NCBI GenBank assembly: GCA_937982665.1
Contig: CALJLD010000114.1
Location: 1 to 28,491, forward strand
Reading direction: 5' to 3'
Source of the DNA: an uncultured Planctomycetales bacterium
Lineage (GTDB): Bacteria > Planctomycetota > Planctomycetia > Pirellulales > S012-138
Length of the DNA stretch: 28,491 nt
Position numbers and translations under genes: made by a program. Shown here one piece after another: positions 23,236-28,491 of the stretch. Under the pieces are notes generated by a model that was not told the origin of the DNA, did not search any database, and worked only from the letters and a program-made list of their open reading frames with translations. The stretch's first letter is position 1, and each line of letters begins with the position of its first letter.

Positions 23236-23796
23236 ATGACATTCGCGACAAGTCCATCAAGCGGTGTTCGCCGAACGCCGCAAGCGGGAGATGTGCATTC
23301 CTCTGATTTAGCAACAGATGACACGATTCGCATTGTTAACACATTAGAAGAAACCCAGGTGTTGGTTGCCGCGGAATGCGCGACAGACGCGCGGACACAG
23401 ACGCCTCGCACGGAGACAAAAGAGGCGAACGATGTGCATCTTCGCCGGCAAGTCCGCACCGTGCTGGCCGGCATGTACCCGCTCAACGTTCCGCACGCAC
23501 GCCGCCAGGAAGAACGCTTTCCGTATCCGCGGTTGTTACAACTCACTCCAGCGAATGCCTCGGGCAAGCCGGAAGGAGCCGAGGTGACGGTGGTTGGCAA
23601 GCAACTTTCCGAGCATGGCTTGGGTTTCTTTCATCCTGGCCCGCTGCCGCATCGCTGGGTGATTGTTCAATTAGAAGTTGCCAACGGCAAGCAGTACTCG
23701 TTCTTGCTGCAATTGTTGTGGTGCCGATTCCTCCGCGAAGGCTGGTATGAAAGCGGAGGGCGATTCAGCCGGCTGATTGAAACACAAGGCGAATAG
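23236..23796 (+). CDS. PilZ-like domain protein
   Basis: The 186-residue protein has an unstructured N-terminal half and a C-terminal beta-rich domain. The second half shows an RxxxR-like element at R90-R94 (ARRQEERFPYP) and GKQLSEHGLGFFHPGPLP (121-138), in which the usual [DN]-x-S-x-x-G of PilZ proteins is Q-L-S-E-H-G. The ending FLLQLLWCRFLREGWYESGG fits the last PilZ strands. Canonical PilZ domains bind cyclic di-GMP; with the changed Asp/Asn, binding here is uncertain. ATG 23236 is chosen because GGAG (23225-23228) lies 7 nt upstream. It stands alone, followed by a long hairpin. Confidence 0.72.
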   Translation: MTFATSPSSGVRRTPQAGDVHSSDLATDDTIRIVNTLEETQVLVAAECATDARTQTPRTETKEANDVHLRRQVRTVLAGMYPLNVPHARRQEERFPYPRLLQLTPANASGKPEGAEVTVVGKQLSEHGLGFFHPGPLPHRWVIVQLEVANGKQYSFLLQLLWCRFLREGWYESGGRFSRLIETQGE

Positions 23797-23820
23797 TGAC
23801 CGCCATTTGAGCCAGTGGTT

Positions 23821-23878
23821 AACCGGTCCGGTGAACTGCCCGCGATGCACGTCCGCGTTGGCAGTCACCGGGCCAGTT
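23821..23878. repeat. Long inverted repeat after the PilZ-like gene
   Basis: Arms 23821-23840 and 23860-23878 pair over about 19 positions, with one bulged A, one C/A mismatch and one wobble, around a 19-nt loop. The core arms read CCGGTGAACTGCC and GGCAGTCACCGG. It starts 24 nt after the PilZ-like stop and 103 nt ahead of the next gene. No T tract follows, so it may be a non-canonical terminator, an mRNA-stabilising hairpin or a dispersed palindrome. Confidence 0.7.
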
Positions 23879-23980
23879 CGTAGAATGAGGTGCTGGTCGC
23901 CGCTTGGGGGCGATCCAAGCGAGGTTCGCAGATTCTGCGACTGCTTCCGGGCGAGAAGCCTGGCACTCTCAACTCTTTGA

Positions 23981-25408
23981 ATGCGGATGAGAAGACCGAC
24001 ACGGCCCCGACGGCTTGTTGAGTTCGGCATCCTTGTCTTCGCGCTGCTGATCGTTGGAAGGTCTTTTCTGCTGGACTCGTTTCATGTGGTGAGTCCATCC
24101 ATGACGCCGGCACTCGCCGGCCCCAACGTACGGATACAGTGCACAGCAACAGGCGAAGAGCTGCGGCTTCCCGCTCTCGCCCTGCCACACGAGTTGCGAA
24201 AGCTGATCTGTCCCCTGTGCGGAGCGTCCGCCAAAGTGGTTGAACGCCGCGTGGCCTCAGGCGACAAGCTGCTTGTTGATCGCGCGACGTTTCAATTCCG
24301 TTCGCCCCACCGTTTTGAACCAGTCGTTGTGCGCCGCCTGAATGACGACGGCAAACTTGAGACGGTTGTGAAGCGGATTGTCGGTTTGCCAGGCGAGAGC
24401 GTGCAAATCAAGCAAGGCGATGTCTTCATTGACGGCCGACGTTACGCAAAGTCGCTGCATGAACTGAAACGGCTTGCCCGACCGATTGTTGACTTCCAGC
24501 ACCTTGCGCTTGCGCAATCCAATGGGCGAGAACCGCATGCCTCGGATTCGGCATGGCATTGGCCGGGTGCTTCGAGTTGGGACGACAACAGACAGAGCTT
24601 TGTCATTGACGGCGGGCAGTTCGGTTTCTCGCTTGGGGACGTTTTGAATGAGCGCGCGATGCCGGACGACGGTGAATTCAAAGATCAGCCTTTGGCTTCA
24701 ATTGCTGAGAGCTGGAACCAACTGTTCACCGTGCGCGCCGACCAGACCGCGCCCATACATGATCTGCTGTTGACGATTGATGAGTTGCGCGTTGCGCTCG
24801 ATGCTCGCAATCAAGAAGTCGCGCCCAGCCTGAATCTGCAACTTGGCAACGGGCGGGACACGCTCGCTCTGACCATTTGGCCAGGCACAAGGAAATGGCT
24901 GGCCGAACGCAACGGCGCGGAACTAGGTTCTGGTCAGGTTTTCGAAACTGTGGACTTAGCCGCTGGCGCGCAGTTCGATCTGGCGATTGTGGACGGGACA
25001 CTGCAGGCCTCGTTTGGCGGGCAAGAACTATTTCGGTTTGACAGCGAAACGGACCGTGGGACCCCGCCGGCCGGCGAGAGCTTCTTCGGCCTGACTGCGA
25101 AAGCTGATGGCTGCCGCGTCGAGCTTGCCGGGTTGCGCATCTTGGCGGATTTGGCATACTCCGCACCTTCCGGATTAGGACCCAGGGCCGGGTTGGATGA
25201 GGCCTTTCAGCTGGGCGAGAACGAGTATTTTGTGCTTGGCGACAACACTGCTATCAGTGACGACAGCCGCTTCTGGCGGAAACCCGCGGTCTCCGCGGCA
25301 CAGATCATCGGGCGGCCGCTGCTGGTTCACTGGCCAGCGGAACGAGCGGAATCTTGGGAAGGGTGGATTCAAGTTCCGAGCCCTGACAAAATTCGCTATA
25401 TTCGCTGA
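23981..25408 (+). CDS. Signal peptidase I paralogue with large insert (degenerate zinc ribbon)
   Basis: The 475-residue protein has one N-terminal membrane helix (about 12-31), the catalytic Ser40 in VVSPSMTP, the general base Lys131 in VVKRIVGLPGES and the box E motif VLGDNTAISDDSRFW (GDN at 420-422). These match S26A signal peptidases, which remove signal peptides on the outer face of the inner membrane. Between Ser and Lys there is an insert with C54, C77 and C80, a zinc ribbon with one of four Cys lost. Between Lys and GDN there are about 290 residues, against about 125 in E. coli LepB. This stretch includes a beta-sandwich-like part (LNLQLGNGRDTLALTIW to VELAGLRILAD). The ATG at 23981 lacks a good Shine-Dalgarno sequence. 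A second paralogue follows 133 nt downstream. Confidence 0.87.
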   Translation: MRMRRPTRPRRLVEFGILVFALLIVGRSFLLDSFHVVSPSMTPALAGPNVRIQCTATGEELRLPALALPHELRKLICPLCGASAKVVERRVASGDKLLVDRATFQFRSPHRFEPVVVRRLNDDGKLETVVKRIVGLPGESVQIKQGDVFIDGRRYAKSLHELKRLARPIVDFQHLALAQSNGREPHASDSAWHWPGASSWDDNRQSFVIDGGQFGFSLGDVLNERAMPDDGEFKDQPLASIAESWNQLFTVRADQTAPIHDLLLTIDELRVALDARNQEVAPSLNLQLGNGRDTLALTIWPGTRKWLAERNGAELGSGQVFETVDLAAGAQFDLAIVDGTLQASFGGQELFRFDSETDRGTPPAGESFFGLTAKADGCRVELAGLRILADLAYSAPSGLGPRAGLDEAFQLGENEYFVLGDNTAISDDSRFWRKPAVSAAQIIGRPLLVHWPAERAESWEGWIQVPSPDKIRYIR

Positions 25409-25436
25409 CCGTTGACGAAAGACGTTTGTGTCGCTG

Positions 25437-25489
25437 CGCGCGTTGGGCACGATTTGTGTCGACGCGCGTTTGGGACGATTGCGTGTCGA
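25437..25489. repeat. Imperfect tandem duplication between the two signal peptidase genes
   Basis: Two units of 26-27 nt, both beginning CGCGCGTT and ending GTGTCGA (25437-25462 and 25463-25489), sit in the 133-nt spacer. A shorter related piece (GACGTTTGTGTCG) precedes them at 25421-25433. It may be a small slippage duplication or a spacer with regulatory sites. Confidence 0.55.
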
Positions 25490-25541
25490 CTCCGGCGCAA
25501 GCGCCTTTCGTAAATAGACTTGAGCAACACTGGAACAAGCT

Positions 25542-27359
25542 GTGCCTAAGAAATCCAAGTCGGACAAGAAACAAACTGATCAGCGCCGAATGGGTGCGGG
25601 ACGTGAGATCATCGAGTCGATCGTCATCGCGTTTGTCTTGGCATTCTTGTTTCGGACGTTTGAGGCGGAAGCCTTTGTGATCCCCACCGGCTCGATGGCG
25701 AGCACCTTGATGGGGGTGCATAAAGATGTGACCTGCGAGGCATGCGGCTTCCAATATCAAGTTGGCGCCAGCCAGGAAGAAGATGCGGCCGAGATCATGG
25801 CCGCCGTTGGCGGGCGGATGTCTCGGCAGGAACAAAACAAGTTTTGGAACGATGTGTTGGTGAACTCAGGGACGTGTCCCAACTGCCGCTACGAAATGGA
25901 ACTGCGAAGAGCGGCCACTGACGAGCCGACCTATCAGGGCGATCGTATTCTGGTTTCAAAGTTCGCCTATCAGTTCGATGATCCTCAACGTTGGGACGTG
26001 ATTGTCTTTCGATATCCAAAGCAATCGTGGACCAACTACATCAAACGGCTGGTTGGATTGCCAGGCGAGACGTTGGACGTTCGTGACGGCGACATCTTTG
26101 TCAAACCGCCTGGCGGCGATGAGTTTGCGATCGCCAGGAAGCCCAGCGACAAACTCATGGCCATGGCCCGCGTGGTGCATGACACCGAGTTTGTCCCAAT
26201 GTATGAGCCGGGCAAAGCCATCTACGCTGCTGGCTGGCCGTTGCGTTGGCAAGCCGCTCCGGATTGGCTGGAACTTATTAACGGCGGTGTCGTCAATCCG
26301 ATGGCCCGCATCAACGATGTAAATGACCAGGCTGGCCAGTTCGTCGTTGCAAACGATTACAAATCGTACAGTGCTGATGGCACGGCCGAAGGCTTGGCCT
26401 GGTTGCGATACCGTCATACAACGCCTGACCAATTGATTCCCGTTCGTGACGGCCAGAACGGCGTCAATCGGCAGCAATCCGGCTGGGAAATCATCAAGGA
26501 ACAAAAAGAATTCTCCGCTTCGCTCCCTGCGCCCAAGACTTATGCCATTCAAGATTTTCTTGCCTATAACGCGGGCGAGCCAAACGTGTTCATCGACCTT
26601 TCACCCAACGGGACGCCGATTGTTCACGACTCCAGCAACGGCACGACAAATTGGGTGGGCGACCTGATTTTTGAAGCCAGTTTGGACGTGGCGGATAGCC
26701 AAGGACAGATTGTCCTTGAAGCCGTCGAAGGCGGATACTTCTTCCGTTGCACAATCGACGTGGCAACAGGCGAAGCCGTTTGTTCGATGCACGCTTCATC
26801 ATTGGCAAGGGATGAGGACCGAGAAATGGTTTTCGATGCGGCCAGCGGCGGTGAAGCATTGTCCGAGGCACGAGCCACGACTTCGCTCAAAGGCGCCGGC
26901 AAATACCGAGTGCGCTTCGCCAATGTGGATGACCAACTCCGCCTGTGGGTTGGAGAAGACGACGCCTGGGGTGATCCGGAAGAAGTTGTGTTCGATACGC
27001 CAACGACGTATGCCTCGTTGCCGATGGGCCTGGACACGGACGCGGATAAATCCGCTGTTGGAATCGGCGTGCAAGGGACGGCCATCACGGTTTCAAAACT
27101 CAGACTTCTCCGTGACACGTATTACACACAGCCGGACCGTAACCCCAACTACAACGGGCCACTGTTTGTAGAGAATGTGGAAGTTCCCGAAGGCAAACTC
27201 TTTGCAATGGGCGACAATTCCGATCGCAGCAAGGACAGTCGATATTTCGGATTTGTTGACATCGAAAACGAACTGATTGGCAAAGCGTTGTATGTCTATT
27301 GGCCCCACGCTTGGAGCGTCGTTTGGCCAAACTTTGATCGCATGAGTTTTGTGCGCTAA
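25542..27359 (+). CDS. lepB: Signal peptidase I with zinc ribbon and beta-sandwich insert
   Basis: The 605-residue protein is about twice the length of E. coli LepB. A membrane helix spans about 22-41. Catalytic Ser51 lies in IPTGSMASTL, Lys168 in YIKRLVGLPGET and GDN at 557-559 in FAMGDNSDRSKDSRYFGFV, all canonical. Between Ser and Lys an insert carries two CxxC pairs (C65/C68 and C112/C115), an intact four-Cys zinc ribbon. Between Lys and box E lie about 390 residues, which include a concanavalin/LamG-like beta-sandwich region (VGDLIFEASLDV to AITVSKLRLL). The start is GTG 25542; ATG 25590 is an alternative that keeps the helix. Active-site motifs suggest this is the main housekeeping signal peptidase; the first paralogue is shorter and more diverged. 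The lptB-like gene follows by 50 nt. Confidence 0.92.
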   Translation: MPKKSKSDKKQTDQRRMGAGREIIESIVIAFVLAFLFRTFEAEAFVIPTGSMASTLMGVHKDVTCEACGFQYQVGASQEEDAAEIMAAVGGRMSRQEQNKFWNDVLVNSGTCPNCRYEMELRRAATDEPTYQGDRILVSKFAYQFDDPQRWDVIVFRYPKQSWTNYIKRLVGLPGETLDVRDGDIFVKPPGGDEFAIARKPSDKLMAMARVVHDTEFVPMYEPGKAIYAAGWPLRWQAAPDWLELINGGVVNPMARINDVNDQAGQFVVANDYKSYSADGTAEGLAWLRYRHTTPDQLIPVRDGQNGVNRQQSGWEIIKEQKEFSASLPAPKTYAIQDFLAYNAGEPNVFIDLSPNGTPIVHDSSNGTTNWVGDLIFEASLDVADSQGQIVLEAVEGGYFFRCTIDVATGEAVCSMHASSLARDEDREMVFDAASGGEALSEARATTSLKGAGKYRVRFANVDDQLRLWVGEDDAWGDPEEVVFDTPTTYASLPMGLDTDADKSAVGIGVQGTAITVSKLRLLRDTYYTQPDRNPNYNGPLFVENVEVPEGKLFAMGDNSDRSKDSRYFGFVDIENELIGKALYVYWPHAWSVVWPNFDRMSFVR

Positions 27360-27395
27360 CAAATACTCATTCGTCAAAACATATCGCATCCGGTC

Positions 27396-27402
27396 AAGGA
27401 GG
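27396..27402 (+). promoter_or_regulatory. Strong Shine-Dalgarno sequence of the lptB-like gene
   Basis: AAGGAGG lies 7 nt before the ATG at 27410. It is the best ribosome binding site in the window and fixes the start, since most neighbouring genes have none. Confidence 0.8.
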
Positions 27403-27409
27403 ACCGATC

Positions 27410-28354
27410 ATGGCGATGCTCGAAGTGCGAGGGCTGGTCAAGATCTACGGCACTCGCCGCGTTGTTGACGGCGTTGGCTTTGACGTCGATCAAGGTGAGA
27501 TTGTTGGATTGCTGGGCCCCAATGGCGCCGGCAAAACCACAAGCTTTCGCATGGCTTGCGGAATGGTTGAGCCCAACGCCGGCAAGGTCTATTTGGGTGG
27601 CAAAGAAGTCACGGACTGGCCGATGTACCGACGCAGCCGGGATGGCGGTATGGGATACCTGGCCCAAGAGTCGAGCGTCTTCCGCAAGCTCACCGTCGAG
27701 CAAAACCTGTTGGGCGTGATGGAGATGTTGGGCTTTGAGAAAGACGTCCGCCGTGAACGCTGCGAAGAACTGCTCGATCAGTTCGACATCGCACGGCTTC
27801 GCAAATCTCGCGCACAGTCACTCTCCGGCGGAGAACGCCGCCGGCTGGAGATCGCACGGTCGTTGGTCTCGGATCCAAAACTCATCCTGCTGGATGAACC
27901 GTTCACGGGAATTGATCCCGTCACAATCGCCAGCATTCAAGAGATCATTCGCGAACTCAAGAAAACCGGCATTGGCATTTTGATCACGGATCACCAAGTG
28001 CGAGAAACACTGCAGATCACGGATCGCAGTTACGTCATTCGTGCCGGCAAGGTGCTGTGCCACGGAACTCCGGAAGAAGTCACCTCCAACGCGGAAGCGC
28101 GGGAATACTACTTCGGCGACATTGACTTCGGGCTGCGTGGACCGCATTCAAACTCACGCCAGAGCGTGCCGGCAGCACGCGAGGCTCGACCGGCGCGACG
28201 CCGTGCGGAAGTTCGCGAGCGTGAGGAACCACCACGCGAGCGCCGGAGTCGGCGCGAATCGCGCAAGCCGCGAAGGATGCTGCCGTTTCTGGCGAAGCTT
28301 CGACGGCGACGCGAAGAGCCCGAATATGACCACGACGATTGGGATGCCGAATAG
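27410..28354 (+). CDS. lptB: LPS export ABC transporter ATPase LptB with basic C-terminal tail
   Basis: The first about 240 residues are a complete LptB-type ABC ATPase: Walker A GPNGAGKTT (36-44), the LptB-like GMGYLAQESSVFRKLTVEQN, signature LSGGERRR, Walker B LILLDEPFTGIDP and ITDHQVRETL with the H-loop His. The stretch VLCHGTPEEVTSNAEAREYY closes the domain as in LptB. With LptF/LptG it would extract LPS from the inner membrane for the Lpt bridge. About 70 extra residues follow, very rich in Arg, Glu and Pro and ending in an acidic stretch; E. coli LptB stops near 241. The tail looks disordered and could bind RNA, membrane or a partner. It follows lepB by 50 nt and is probably co-transcribed. 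Confidence 0.9.
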   Translation: MAMLEVRGLVKIYGTRRVVDGVGFDVDQGEIVGLLGPNGAGKTTSFRMACGMVEPNAGKVYLGGKEVTDWPMYRRSRDGGMGYLAQESSVFRKLTVEQNLLGVMEMLGFEKDVRRERCEELLDQFDIARLRKSRAQSLSGGERRRLEIARSLVSDPKLILLDEPFTGIDPVTIASIQEIIRELKKTGIGILITDHQVRETLQITDRSYVIRAGKVLCHGTPEEVTSNAEAREYYFGDIDFGLRGPHSNSRQSVPAAREARPARRRAEVREREEPPRERRSRRESRKPRRMLPFLAKLRRRREEPEYDHDDWDAE

Positions 28355-28447
28355 TGGCCGTGAGCCGCAAAGTGCTGGTGCCTTGGGCCTGCGCAGTTGC
28401 CTGAGACCGTCGCCCAGCATGCAATGTTGCGCTTCAAGTCTTGATTC

Positions 28448-28473
28448 AATTGCCAAAGATCGTGCTGGCAATT
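28448..28473. repeat. Inverted repeat downstream of the lptB-like gene
   Basis: AATTGCCA (28448-28455) and TGGCAATT (28466-28473) form a perfect 8-bp stem with a 10-nt loop, 93 nt past the stop. Only TCC follows the arm, so a rho-independent terminator is doubtful. The window ends shortly after. Confidence 0.4.
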
Positions 28474-28491
28474 TCCAACAAAAGCTGCGCA

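Noticed and set aside
1..28491. CRISPR arrays, tRNA or rRNA genes, insertion sequences, prophage or toxin-antitoxin genes
   Set aside because: None was seen on reading both strands. The repeats found are too few and too short for CRISPR, and no transposase or integrase motif is present.

Overview
The window looks like a chromosomal segment of a planctomycete. This is inferred from the gene content: two oversized signal peptidases with a zinc-ribbon insert, a PilZ-like protein with an HLSERGLGF-type core, a lipoprotein with TDAGL-type leucine-rich repeats, a secreted protein with seven FG-GAP/VCBS calcium loops, and a free-standing prenyltransferase beta-subunit-like protein. No species can be named from sequence alone. 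Few genes have a clear Shine-Dalgarno sequence; the lptB-like gene, the PilZ-like gene and the methyltransferase gene are the exceptions. No rRNA, tRNA, CRISPR array, insertion sequence or prophage gene was seen.

Layout. (1) 4343 to 229, minus strand: secreted VCBS-repeat protein, PlsC-type acyltransferase, CdsA (4-nt ATGA overlap with plsC) and a polyprenyl-phosphate sugar transferase, closed by an intrinsic terminator at 152-193. This joins phospholipid precursor synthesis to the first step of a surface glycan. (2) 4633-7480: an orphan LuxR-type HTH protein, a class III aminotransferase on the minus strand, and a methyltransferase with a Cys4 N-terminus. (3) 13261 to 7495, minus strand: a compact glycan-export operon of permease (Wzm-like), ATPase with C-terminal glycan-binding domain (Wzt-like), a sulfotransferase/methyltransferase fusion whose start overlaps the wzt stop by 4 nt, a GT2 and a GT4 glycosyltransferase. 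A separate sulfotransferase-like gene lies upstream (13522-14274). (4) 14275-14949 has no gene but holds tandem repeats and hairpins.

(5) 20871 to 14950, minus strand: GT4 glycosyltransferase, hotdog thioesterase, prenyltransferase-beta/terpene-cyclase-fold protein, LRR lipoprotein and a membrane-anchored dynamin-like GTPase. (6) 22823 to 21013, minus strand: a small DUF3311-like membrane protein overlapping a sodium:solute symporter by 4 nt. (7) 23236-28354, plus strand: PilZ-like protein, two tandem signal peptidase I paralogues with very large inserts, and an LptB-like ATPase with a basic C-terminal tail.

The common theme is the cell envelope: lipid precursors, glycan initiation, elongation, modification and export, protein secretion and LPS transport. 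The strongest candidate for something new is the sulfotransferase/coiled-coil/methyltransferase fusion coupled to wzt. Its architecture and position recall WbdD-type chain terminators, but with sulfation in place of phosphorylation. The signal peptidase pair and the zinc-ligand-less prenyltransferase-fold protein come next.
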